This document shows, piece by piece, positions 1-8,311 of a stretch of 64,000 bases of DNA. Positions within the stretch are counted from its first letter, which is position 1. Each line of letters opens with the position of its first letter. Below the pieces are notes generated by a model. The model was not told the DNA's origin. It searched no databases and saw only the letters and a list, made by a program, of their open reading frames with translations. Both the position numbers and the translations under genes were made by a program. Source of the DNA: Streptomyces tibetensis (GTDB lineage Bacteria; Actinomycetota; Actinomycetes; Streptomycetales; Streptomycetaceae); NCBI RefSeq assembly GCF_007655005.1, contig NZ_SZVW01000026.1, positions 1-64,000 of the forward strand, written 5' to 3'.

Positions 1-53
1 CAGATCCTCGACCGTATCTGCCGCTACTGCGACAGGATCTCAAAACCAGGTCA

Positions 54-1169
54 CTAGGCCATCGTGTCCGCGCCCCGGTCCCGGACCAGCTCCGTCGCCG
101 GGAGGTGCACCAGCAGTGGCGGCTCCTTGTCCCCCGCGTATCCCAGGAACAGCCGGGTGCGCGCCCGGGTGACCAGGACGTAGTACAGCATCCGCAGACC
201 GGCGCCGGTCGGGTCGTCTCCCGCGTCGAGGTGGGTGTCGGGGACGAACACCGTGTCGAACTCCAGGCCCTTGGCGCTCTTCCGGTTCAGGACGGTGACG
301 CCGGGGCGGGTCAGGTCCAGGGTGCGGTAGCGGCCGGCTCCCTCACCGACGTAGGTCTGGAGGCGTGAGCGCGGAATGAGGCGCTCCAGACGCTCCGTCA
401 GGTCCATCTGGTGCCGGGTGTGGCGGAGGATGACGCCGACGCGCTCGCCGGGCCGGGGCCCGGTGTACTCGGCGACGTGTGCCGCCACCTGTTGCGCGTT
501 GCCGTAGCAGCGCAGAGAGGGCGTCGGGCCCGCACGGTCCGGGAGGGCCTGCCGGGCCCCGCCGACGTGGAAGCGGTCGGCCAGGGCTGCCACCGGGCGG
601 GTGGTTCGGTGGGTTGCGGTCAGGTCGTGGCGGTTAGGGCCGGTGAGCAGGGAGCCGATCTCGGCGAGTGTGGACTGGGTGTCCGTGATGCGCTGGCACT
701 CGTCGGCGAAGACGGTCGTACGGGCGCCGATCAGACGGCACAGCCGGTAGAAGTCCAACGGCAGGTCCTGACCCTCGTCGATCACCAGCAGCGGTCCGGT
801 GCCGTGGTACCGGACGGCGGCCACCTGGAAGACGGCCACCCAGTCGAACCAGCCGTCGTCCGTCTGCGGTGTGGGGCGGCCCGTCAGCGCGCGGTGCCAG
901 GCATGCAGCCAGCGGTGGACGGTCGACACGTCAAGGCCCTCCTCCGGACCGAGGGCTGCTGCCAGTGGCTCCAGTGACTGGCGGAGCAGGTTCGAGCGGG
1001 TCAGTAGGGTCACAGGCTCTCCGGTCAGGGCGAGCATCACCGCGCGCTGTACCGCGAGGACGCTCTTGCCCGATCCTGGTGGCCCGGTGACCAGGTGATG
1101 GCCGTCGAAGGGGAGGGAGGCCAGCACGTCCTGCTGGTCCGGGGTCAGCGAGAGGAAGTCCACTACCAC
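54..1169 (-). CDS. Small SF1 (UvrD/Rep-type) helicase, third gene of DISARM-like operon
   Basis: A 371-aa superfamily 1 helicase-like ATPase. Visible motifs in order: Walker A GPPGSGKS (residues 29-36), Walker B/motif II DEGQD (about 131-135), an ATHRTTRP segment (about 186), GLEFDTVFVP (about 303, motif V region) and VLVTRARTRLFL (about 333, motif VI). It is about half the size of full UvrD, so the 2B-type insertions are probably reduced. The GTG start lies 6 nt after the drmB stop and has a GGAGG-like site inside the end of drmB, so it is the third cistron of that operon. The gene ends 53 bases from the window edge, so any further operon genes lie outside. SF1 helicases are not part of the classical DISARM set (drmA, drmB, drmC plus methylase), so this is an accessory or variant component by inference. 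Confidence 0.85.
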   Translation of the reverse strand: MVVDFLSLTPDQQDVLASLPFDGHHLVTGPPGSGKSVLAVQRAVMLALTGEPVTLLTRSNLLRQSLEPLAAALGPEEGLDVSTVHRWLHAWHRALTGRPTPQTDDGWFDWVAVFQVAAVRYHGTGPLLVIDEGQDLPLDFYRLCRLIGARTTVFADECQRITDTQSTLAEIGSLLTGPNRHDLTATHRTTRPVAALADRFHVGGARQALPDRAGPTPSLRCYGNAQQVAAHVAEYTGPRPGERVGVILRHTRHQMDLTERLERLIPRSRLQTYVGEGAGRYRTLDLTRPGVTVLNRKSAKGLEFDTVFVPDTHLDAGDDPTGAGLRMLYYVLVTRARTRLFLGYAGDKEPPLLVHLPATELVRDRGADTMA

Positions 1170-1175
1170 CGGCCC

Positions 1176-3026
1176 TTACTCCTCCTGGTCCACCGCGGTC
1201 GCGCGGGCCGAGATGATCACGTCCTCGAAGAAGCCGGGGACCTCGCCACCGCCGACCACGAGGACCCGGTCCAAGAGGGTGTTGCCCGTTTCGCAGCTGG
1301 TCTCCGGGAGCAGGGCGCAGGCGTGGCAGGCGCCCCGGTTGAGGTTGCCGAAGCCCTGTCCGGAGTGTTCGGCGCACAGCGGGTCGGCGGAGCACCAGGC
1401 CGCGGCCTCGATCATGCGCAGCAGAGTCTCGGCGAGATGCGGTGGCTCGCCCTGCTGGACCAGGCCGCCGAGGGTGCCGGCCGCATCACCGGCCGCCGTG
1501 TACACGAGCAGCCCGGCCTGGTCGCGGTCGGCACGGGCGTAGACACGCTCCCGCAGACTCGCCGTGGTGTAGCCGGACTCGAACGACAGCTGCCGGATGA
1601 GCAGGTGCGCGAGCGTGTGGAGCAGCACGAATCGCGGGGCCAGCACCGTGCCGGTGTGTGCCTCCAGCCGGTCCTTCTGGAAGCTGCGGTCCAGGTCGGC
1701 GCGGATGCCGAGCACCCTGTTGCGTACGGCGGTGACGCGTTCCCAGTCGGTGAGACGTCCGGCGTCAAGGGTGAGGAAGACGCCCTCGCCGTAAACCTCG
1801 ACCGCCGGGAGCCAGCGCAGACGGCGCGAGGTGTCGGCGGGTACGAAGGTGGCGTCGGGGGCGACCCGGGTGAACCCCTGCAGGGCTCGCACCTCCCGCA
1901 GCCGGTCGACGAGCACCACCTTGCCGATCCGCTCCCGCAGGGTCGTCCACGGCGCCTGGTTCTCCCCTGCCAGCCCCAGGTCGGTGTGCCGGACCACGAA
2001 GTCGCGGGTGGCCTCGGGCGCGGGCGCGGTGAGCGCCGCCCACTCCTCGCTGCTGAGGTCGGGGTAGACCGGCTGGTCCGGGGCGGCGATGGTGACGGGC
2101 GTGCCGGCTTCCTCGGCCAAGAGGGCGTCGATCAGTGCGTCATCGGCCTGGGTCTCCTGTTTGATCATCCCGCGCAGGGCCGGCGCGTTCGGGCCGTCCG
2201 GCGCGCTGCACAGGGCGAGCCACAGAGTACTGGCCCGGACCCGCCCGGCCGCCTCGCCCTCCCAGACCGGGGGTCCTTCGGCCTCAGGGATGTCCAGCGC
2301 GGAGTGCACCACGGGGTAGTAGAGGTTTCCAGCGGTGCGCTGCACGACCTGAACGGTCTCGCCGCAGTCAGCCCGTTCTGTCGCGCGCTGCCAGGGGTTA
2401 CGTCCGGAGCAGCGCAGGCCGTGCGTGCCGAGGATGTCGAGGAGGTCCCGGGCGCCCCGGCACTTCGGCGCAGTACAGACGACTGACAGAGCCTCCAGGC
2501 CCGCGGCGCGCTGTTCAACGCGGAAGCTCAGCTGTGCCCGCGAATCCCGGGACTCCCGGGACGTGCAGGCCTGACGGTCCTCCGGGTCCAGCCGGGAGTG
2601 CGCCCAGAACCACCAGTCGACGTCGGAGAGGTGTCCCGCCTTGCAGATCTGCACGAACCGCATCGGGACGAGCGGGCGCCTCGGTGAGCACTGGGGGCAC
2701 TGCGGAGGCGTGCCCGGGGTCTCGTCGGCGATGCGCCAGCGCCGCATACGGCGGCAGCTGCCGCAGAACAGCCAGTTCGGGAACCGGATGTACGGGGCCC
2801 CTGGCGCGTCCTGGTTGTCGTAACGGTCGTTGAGAGTCGGTGGGGCGGCGAAGAAACCGCTCACTCGCAGCCGTGCGGCCAGCCGGGGTGAGTCCACCGG
2901 CTGTCGTTTACGCGGCCAGTCCCCGATGCCGGTGGCGACGAACGATTCGCCCTGGATGTCCAGGACGGCCCCGACCCCGAACGGCAGTACGGTCTGCGCC
3001 TGGCGCACTCTCAGTTTGCGGCTCAC
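1176..3026 (-). CDS. drmB: DISARM protein DrmB (DUF1998 domain)
   Basis: A 616-aa DrmB-like protein. The N-terminus (RKLRVRQAQTVLPFG, GVGAVLDI) matches what I know of DrmB. A first zinc-binding pair sits at about 88-111 (CGSC and CPQC). The DUF1998 core is LLHTLAHLLIRQLS at about 472, followed by a cysteine cluster at about 545-580 (CSADPLC, CHAC, and a C in LPETSC). DrmB acts with the DrmA helicase in DISARM, a phage-restriction system. An upstream ATG at 3206 is possible, but the first 60 residues from it overlap drmA and have no family likeness. The GTG at 3026 overlaps the drmA stop as GTGA and starts right at the conserved region, so it was chosen. Translation is probably coupled to drmA. 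Confidence 0.88.
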   Translation of the reverse strand: MSRKLRVRQAQTVLPFGVGAVLDIQGESFVATGIGDWPRKRQPVDSPRLAARLRVSGFFAAPPTLNDRYDNQDAPGAPYIRFPNWLFCGSCRRMRRWRIADETPGTPPQCPQCSPRRPLVPMRFVQICKAGHLSDVDWWFWAHSRLDPEDRQACTSRESRDSRAQLSFRVEQRAAGLEALSVVCTAPKCRGARDLLDILGTHGLRCSGRNPWQRATERADCGETVQVVQRTAGNLYYPVVHSALDIPEAEGPPVWEGEAAGRVRASTLWLALCSAPDGPNAPALRGMIKQETQADDALIDALLAEEAGTPVTIAAPDQPVYPDLSSEEWAALTAPAPEATRDFVVRHTDLGLAGENQAPWTTLRERIGKVVLVDRLREVRALQGFTRVAPDATFVPADTSRRLRWLPAVEVYGEGVFLTLDAGRLTDWERVTAVRNRVLGIRADLDRSFQKDRLEAHTGTVLAPRFVLLHTLAHLLIRQLSFESGYTTASLRERVYARADRDQAGLLVYTAAGDAAGTLGGLVQQGEPPHLAETLLRMIEAAAWCSADPLCAEHSGQGFGNLNRGACHACALLPETSCETGNTLLDRVLVVGGGEVPGFFEDVIISARATAVDQEE

Positions 3027-6000
3027 CGGTCGGCTCCCTTCACCGTGACCTGGCACTCGCGGTCGACCGTGCGCAGGGAGTGCGGGGTCTCCCACAGGCC
3101 GCCGTACTGCTCGAAGTTCTTCAGCAGATTCAGGTGCCCCTTGCCCTGGCCCCGGTAGTACAGGGGTTTGTTCGCGTCCCGGGCCTCCTGGGCGCGGTGC
3201 TGCCACGCGGCGAGCAGCCCGTCGAGTTCGTCACCCACGGCCTGCGCGGCACGCGGGTCACTCGCCCGCACCCAGGCGACAAGCTCCTCGGCAAGCACCA
3301 CGGCCCCCGGCAGGTGGTCCAGCAGCTCACCCGCCTGGTCCTCCGCCGAGAGTCCGAGACGGTGCCGCACGAGCACCACCAGCGCGGCGTGCAGGGCACG
3401 CCGGCGTGCCGGCACCGACCAGGGCGTGACGCTGGTCGGTTCGACGTGCCGGTACAGCGAGCGGTGGTAGACCCCGAAGGTCTCGTAGTGCGACCGGTCG
3501 CGCGGACGGGTGGCGTTGAAGAAGGTGACGACGAGACCGGGCACCTTGTCACGTCCCACACGGCTGGTGGCCTGGATGTATTCGGCGGTCGTCTTCGGCT
3601 GCCCCAGCATCAGCATCAGCGCGAGCCGCTTCACGTCCACGCCCACCGACAGCATGTTGGTGCAGGCAAGGAAGGAGATGGCCCCCGGCTCGGTCCAGGG
3701 CTTGGCCAACCGGTCCAGCAGCACGGGCTGTTCGGCCCGGTTCAGGTTGCTGGTGAGCTCCTGCACCTGCTGGTCCGTCAGCTCCCGGGCACCTGCGGCA
3801 CCCCCCATTCCGGCGAGCTGGGCGGGGATGTCGTCCCCGGTCGCGGTGATCGTACGACCGAGCTCGCGCAGGCTGTGGTGGTAGGCGACGAGGGTCCAGT
3901 ACGCGTCCCGGTGCTCCTCCGGCAGTTCGTACGCGCCCTGCAGCATCGCCGCCGCGGTGGCGACGGAGGCCCTGCCCGCGGTGTGCCCCTGGGCCATGAC
4001 GCCCAGGTAGCGGCGGCCCCGTCGGCCGCGAGGGCTGGTGTCGGGTTCGGCGAAGTACGAGTGGCGTGCGTTGAGACCGGCGGACGGGAACAACTGCACG
4101 TCCCGGCCGTAGAGCCGGCGCACCTGCTCTCCCGAACGGCGGATGGTCGCCGTCGATGCCACCACCTTCGGGCCCCTGCCCTCCTGCACGCACAAGGACA
4201 ACACCGCCGACTCGTACAGCCCGGTCAGCGAGCCGAGCGGGCCGGTAAGCAGGTGGAGTTCGTCCTGGATCACCAGGCTCGGCGGGAGGTTCTCCGCTCC
4301 CCCGGTGCCGAAGAGCCGCCCCGCCCTGGTCTCCCAGGCCAGACGCGCGAACTTGTCGACGGTGCCCAGGACGAAGGTCGGCGGCCGGTCGTAAAGGTGG
4401 TCGTCGACGACGGCGACGGGCAGCTCCTTATGGAAGAAGCACTCGTCGCGCGGACAGTAGAACGCGAAGGACGTGGCCGTGGCACGGATGCCGTAGTCGC
4501 CCCGGTCCGCGGACTTGGCGTGCGGCAGGATGCGCGTGCCGCACCAGGGGCAGCGGTCGAGGATGAAGGCCTCCCCCGGGTGCGCCGCGTCCCGCAGGTT
4601 GCCGAAGGCTTGTTCCGCGTCCGCGTAGCGGTTGGGCACCGTGGTGTCGCCGACCCACAGGCCGATGGAGAACGGCTCGCTGCCGAGCCGCCGCTCGTCC
4701 GGGCGGCGCAGCCGTTCCAGCGCGCAGACCAGGGTGGCGGCACGCTGGAACTGCTGAGTGGTGAGCAGGCTCAGGGTGTAGCGGCTGAGTACGGCTGTGC
4801 CGCCGCCGTCCTCCTGGAAGCGGCGCAGCACCATGACGAACGCGGCCAGCAGCAGGTAGGCCTCGGTCTTGCCGCCGCCCGTGGGAAACCAGATCAGGTC
4901 GACGGTGTCGCGGTCGGGGTGGCCTGGATCCACCGTGCCGTCCAAGGCCAGTAGTAAGAAGGCCAACTGGAAGGGACGCCACGCCGCTTCCGGATCGGGG
5001 TCGGGCTCGAGGAGCATGGCCGTGCGGCGTTCCCGGCGCTCACCGGCCTGATCGCGCGCGCTGTGCCGCATCTGCAGCGCCATGGCCCGGTTCGCGGTCC
5101 TGAAGGCCGCGAGGATCTCCGGGCGCCGCGGATCGCAGAGCGTCTCGATGCCCGACTCGATGCGCGTGACGGCGGCCTCGACTCCGGCCAGGATGCGGTC
5201 GGCGGCCGGGCGTCCCCAGGGCGGGACGTCGAGAGTGCGCTCCTCCTCGTACCAGGCCCGGTATCCGGCGGCGAACGCGCGGAGCTCCTCGCGCAGGTCG
5301 CCGACGGCCACCCGGTCGTCCGCGAGACGGGCCAGCCGCAGGACGGGCAGATCGGTCGGCCCAGCGGCCCGGACGTCGGGAACATCGACGTGCGGCAGCA
5401 ACTCGGTGTTCAGACCCACCACTCGCCCGTCGGCGAGCACCTCTCCCACTGCGCATCCGTGGCCGACGGCGTAGGTGCGGACGTGGCGGTACTGCAGGCG
5501 CAGCTCCTGCTCCTCCTCGTCGCGGCTGATCAGCGTAGTGCTCGGGTACTGACGGATCCGGCCGCCCGGCATGGTGACACCCAGGCGCACCTGGAACAGC
5601 ATCCGGTCCCAGGCGGGTGTGCGCCGGTCCTCGTCACCGGTCCGGGCGGCATTCGCCAGCCCGACGGTGACCAGGTGGCCTTCCCGGAAGGGCCTCCAGC
5701 GCACGGTGAGTTCACCCCGCCCGCCGAAGACCTCGACAGGGTTGTCGTCCTTGGGCCCGACGGGCTTGGTCTCCTCAGGCAGCGGCTCACGCCGCCACTG
5801 TCGGGCTCGTTCCCCCTGTTCGGTGAGGTAACGGGCAGCGGAGCAGGTGACCTGCAGTTCCGTGGCGTCGGTGTAGAAACTGATGCCCAGTGAGGAGGGC
5901 AGCCAGGAGTTGACGGAGGGCAGCGGGTCGACGGCCGGGTTCGTGTCCTCACGGACATCCTCCGTTCCCCGCCCCTCGTCATCGTCGTCCATGTCGCCCG

Positions 6001-6157
6001 CCAGGCGCAGTTGCCCGTGCAGGTCCGCATCGCGCGGGTAGAGGGTGCCGACGAGGTACTGGCGGTCGGGCGGGAACAGCAGGACCTCACGTTCACCGTC
6101 CGCCGGACCCATCAGCTGCATGCGCAAGTACGCGGTCAACTCGTCCCGTGGATCCAT
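3023..6157 (-). CDS. drmA: DISARM helicase DrmA
   Basis: A 1044-aa SF2-type helicase. Visible features: Walker A PTGGGKTEAY (about 425), a zinc-finger insert with CPWCG (about 536) and CPRDEC (about 568), a DELH box (about 631), STATIRRSGEQ (motif III region), and QATSRVGRDK (about 866, motif VI). These fit the long DISARM helicase with its inserted cysteine module. The start is ATG 6157, preceded by AAGGGGGC at proper spacing; a further upstream start at 6214 lacks this. It is the first gene of the minus-strand operon drmA-drmB-SF1 helicase. No drmC phospholipase or methyltransferase is visible, but the operon runs to the window edge, so their absence cannot be concluded. Confidence 0.9.
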   Translation of the reverse strand: MDPRDELTAYLRMQLMGPADGEREVLLFPPDRQYLVGTLYPRDADLHGQLRLAGDMDDDDEGRGTEDVREDTNPAVDPLPSVNSWLPSSLGISFYTDATELQVTCSAARYLTEQGERARQWRREPLPEETKPVGPKDDNPVEVFGGRGELTVRWRPFREGHLVTVGLANAARTGDEDRRTPAWDRMLFQVRLGVTMPGGRIRQYPSTTLISRDEEEQELRLQYRHVRTYAVGHGCAVGEVLADGRVVGLNTELLPHVDVPDVRAAGPTDLPVLRLARLADDRVAVGDLREELRAFAAGYRAWYEEERTLDVPPWGRPAADRILAGVEAAVTRIESGIETLCDPRRPEILAAFRTANRAMALQMRHSARDQAGERRERRTAMLLEPDPDPEAAWRPFQLAFLLLALDGTVDPGHPDRDTVDLIWFPTGGGKTEAYLLLAAFVMVLRRFQEDGGGTAVLSRYTLSLLTTQQFQRAATLVCALERLRRPDERRLGSEPFSIGLWVGDTTVPNRYADAEQAFGNLRDAAHPGEAFILDRCPWCGTRILPHAKSADRGDYGIRATATSFAFYCPRDECFFHKELPVAVVDDHLYDRPPTFVLGTVDKFARLAWETRAGRLFGTGGAENLPPSLVIQDELHLLTGPLGSLTGLYESAVLSLCVQEGRGPKVVASTATIRRSGEQVRRLYGRDVQLFPSAGLNARHSYFAEPDTSPRGRRGRRYLGVMAQGHTAGRASVATAAAMLQGAYELPEEHRDAYWTLVAYHHSLRELGRTITATGDDIPAQLAGMGGAAGARELTDQQVQELTSNLNRAEQPVLLDRLAKPWTEPGAISFLACTNMLSVGVDVKRLALMLMLGQPKTTAEYIQATSRVGRDKVPGLVVTFFNATRPRDRSHYETFGVYHRSLYRHVEPTSVTPWSVPARRRALHAALVVLVRHRLGLSAEDQAGELLDHLPGAVVLAEELVAWVRASDPRAAQAVGDELDGLLAAWQHRAQEARDANKPLYYRGQGKGHLNLLKNFEQYGGLWETPHSLRTVDRECQVTVKGADR

Positions 6158-6334
6158 CGTGCCCCCTTGCAGCGGCCGGTACGAGCGCGGCCGTTCCCCA
6201 CCCAGCGTCCCCACGCCGGGGCCAGGGATCCTAGCGCCGATTCCGGCACGTCAGGGCCGGTTGTCGTATCCCCGTGGCACAGTCGTCCCATGGCAGGCAT
6301 GACGCCGGGCTTCCGGGGGGACAGGGAGCAGGGG
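6158..6334. promoter_or_regulatory. Divergent promoter region between drmA operon and sigma-factor gene
   Basis: This 177-bp spacer separates two divergently read units and must carry at least the drmA promoter on the minus strand and probably the sigma-gene promoter on the plus strand. No convincing -10/-35 pair could be read by eye. In-frame ATGs at 6290 and 6299 would extend the sigma protein, but only ATG 6335 has a purine-rich ribosome site (AGGGAG) at normal spacing. Confidence 0.4.
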
Positions 6335-8224
6335 ATGCGGCTGGCGCTGGGGGCGCTGCTGAGACGGCTGCGCGAGCTGGCCACGGACGGGGCGGTGACG
6401 CGCGAGGAGTTCCTCGCGGCTGCTTCCGGCCTCGGTCTCAACGACGCCGAACTGGAACGCCTGACAGGCGAGTTGAAGAAACTTGGCATCAGAGTCGCGG
6501 CTCCTCGCCGTGCGGCGGCCGAGGTCGGCGGCCGCACGTCGCCGCTGCGGGCTGCGGTCGGGACCAGGGCGGCAACGGCGGTCCACGCTCCGACGAGGAG
6601 CAGGACGGCTCACACCGGCTCGACCAGAGCGACCGACGCGGGGCGCGCCACCGAAAACCGGTCGCTCGGCCCGATCGAACCGTCGAGGCGGAGGGAAGAT
6701 CTCGGTCCGAGGATGGCGGCAGTGCTGAAGCTGGCCCAGCGCTACGCCGACTCTGCCGCCCCTGTCTCTCGCGTCATACCGGGACTGGCGCGACTGTGCG
6801 GGCTCGACAACGACGAGACTGGCCGGCTGGCAGCGGCGCTGGCTGGTCCGGCACGCGTGGAGTCGCCGGTACCGGTCCGTCGGCCCACCGCGCAGCCGCA
6901 GCAGGCCAGGCAGAAGGCGACACGCACGGAACCACCGCGCCCGGCGCCCAGCCGCGACGAGCAGCCGCAACAGGCCAGGCAGAAGGCGAAACGGGGCCTG
7001 GAGCCCTTGCCCGCCATCCCTGCCCAACCGTTTCCAGCCGTCAGGGAGAAGTGGTCGGCCGAGGTCTCCGCCGCCAGGTCACTGCTCGCGGAGCGCCGCT
7101 TTCTGCGCCGCCCGGCCAAACGCATCCTGACGGCACAGGAGGAAACCGGGCTGACTCTTTTGCTGCGCGGGTGGCCCACCACCTCAAGCTCCCAGGAGCC
7201 GACCGAGGGGGAACTCGCCGCCCTCCCACGCAGCGACGTCCGCCGCCAGGCCTACGAGGCTCTCGTCGAACACAATGTGGGCCTTGTCCACGAGCTGCGC
7301 AAGAAGTACACGGGCCAGGGCCTGGAGGACGAGGATCTGCTTCACCACGGGGTGCTCGGCCTGATGCACGCGATCTGCAAGTTCGACCCGGCCCGGGGCT
7401 TCAAGCTCTCGACCTATGCCTACCACTGGATCCGTCAGGCGATGACACGCGCGATAGCGGACTTCGGCAGCGCCATCCGCATTCCGGTGCACCTGCACGA
7501 GGAGATGCACAAGGTGGCCGCGGCCGAAGCCAAGCTGCATGCGCTGGGCCGTGCGGCCACCAAGGATGCTGTCGCCGTTGCCACGGGTCTCACGGTGACC
7601 CGTGTAGCGGAGATCCGCGGTGTCAGCAGAGTGACCGCTTCTCTCGACCGTGAACTGTTCGAGGGCGCCAATCTCGGCGACGCCCTCTCCTACGACCTGC
7701 CTTCTCTAGGGCCCGAAGACCTGCTGCACCCGCAGTGGTCGCGGGAGGACATCGAACAAAGGCTGCTGAGCAAGCTCGACGCCAAGTCGGCGGACATCCT
7801 GCGGCGGCGCAGCGGCCTGATCGACCAGGAAGTTCAGACCCTGGACGTGATCGGCTCCCTGTATGGCGTCACCAGGGAACGGATCCGCCAGCTCGAGACC
7901 AAGGCCCGGAACCGACTGACGGAGATCCTCGCGGAAGCAGAACAAGCCCACTCACACTCCGCCTCCAGGCAGCGGCCGAAGCATCGTCCACGCACCGCGA
8001 TGCCGGCCCCCCGTAGGTTCCGGCCCTCCGCCGAGAGCGACGGGTTCTCCCCGCAGGCCGTGGAGCTGGCCGCGCGGCGCATGGCGTCCCACCTTGGTCG
8101 GACGGCCATCATCCGGCAGGCAGGACATCACGGCGCACACATCATCCGTGCGATCGCGGACGGCAGACTCCCCGGTTCCGCGGCGTCCACACGACTGCGC
8201 ACGATCCTGACGGAGTACCGATAA
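6335..8224 (+). CDS. Sigma-70 family RNA polymerase sigma factor with long N- and C-terminal extensions
   Basis: A 629-aa sigma factor. The N-terminal stretch (ELERLTGELKKLGIRV) resembles region 1.1 of primary sigma factors. A low-complexity linker carries two copies of QPQQARQKA. Region 1.2-2 begins near LTAQEETGL; region 2 is clear at about 309-370 (LVEHNVGLVHELRKKY, DLLHHGVLGLMHA, GFKLSTYAYHWIRQAM). Region 4 lies at about 476-532 (LYGVTRERIRQLETKAR). About 95 residues follow region 4, rich in Arg, Pro and Ser and ending in a helical segment; this tail is unusual. It is much larger than ECF sigma factors and closer to group 1-3 architecture. Its place next to drmA and a helicase suggests it drives an accessory regulon, perhaps the island itself; that is inference. 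Confidence 0.85.
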   Translation: MRLALGALLRRLRELATDGAVTREEFLAAASGLGLNDAELERLTGELKKLGIRVAAPRRAAAEVGGRTSPLRAAVGTRAATAVHAPTRSRTAHTGSTRATDAGRATENRSLGPIEPSRRREDLGPRMAAVLKLAQRYADSAAPVSRVIPGLARLCGLDNDETGRLAAALAGPARVESPVPVRRPTAQPQQARQKATRTEPPRPAPSRDEQPQQARQKAKRGLEPLPAIPAQPFPAVREKWSAEVSAARSLLAERRFLRRPAKRILTAQEETGLTLLLRGWPTTSSSQEPTEGELAALPRSDVRRQAYEALVEHNVGLVHELRKKYTGQGLEDEDLLHHGVLGLMHAICKFDPARGFKLSTYAYHWIRQAMTRAIADFGSAIRIPVHLHEEMHKVAAAEAKLHALGRAATKDAVAVATGLTVTRVAEIRGVSRVTASLDRELFEGANLGDALSYDLPSLGPEDLLHPQWSREDIEQRLLSKLDAKSADILRRRSGLIDQEVQTLDVIGSLYGVTRERIRQLETKARNRLTEILAEAEQAHSHSASRQRPKHRPRTAMPAPRRFRPSAESDGFSPQAVELAARRMASHLGRTAIIRQAGHHGAHIIRAIADGRLPGSAASTRLRTILTEYR

Positions 8225-8244
8225 GCCCTCTCTGGCCCCGGTCG

Positions 8245-8268
8245 GAGGCCTGCCGGCAGACAGGCCTC
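8245..8268 (+). terminator. 8-bp perfect hairpin between sigma gene and helicase gene
   Basis: GAGGCCTG (8245-8252) and CAGGCCTC (8261-8268) form a perfect 8-bp stem with an 8-nt loop, 20 nt after the sigma-factor stop and 43 nt before the helicase start. No T-run follows, as is common in actinobacteria. It could be a factor-independent terminator or an attenuating leader structure. Confidence 0.45.
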
Positions 8269-8311
8269 TGAGTAGGGTGTGCACATCGCACCGCGTGGGG
8301 AGGACGGTCCG

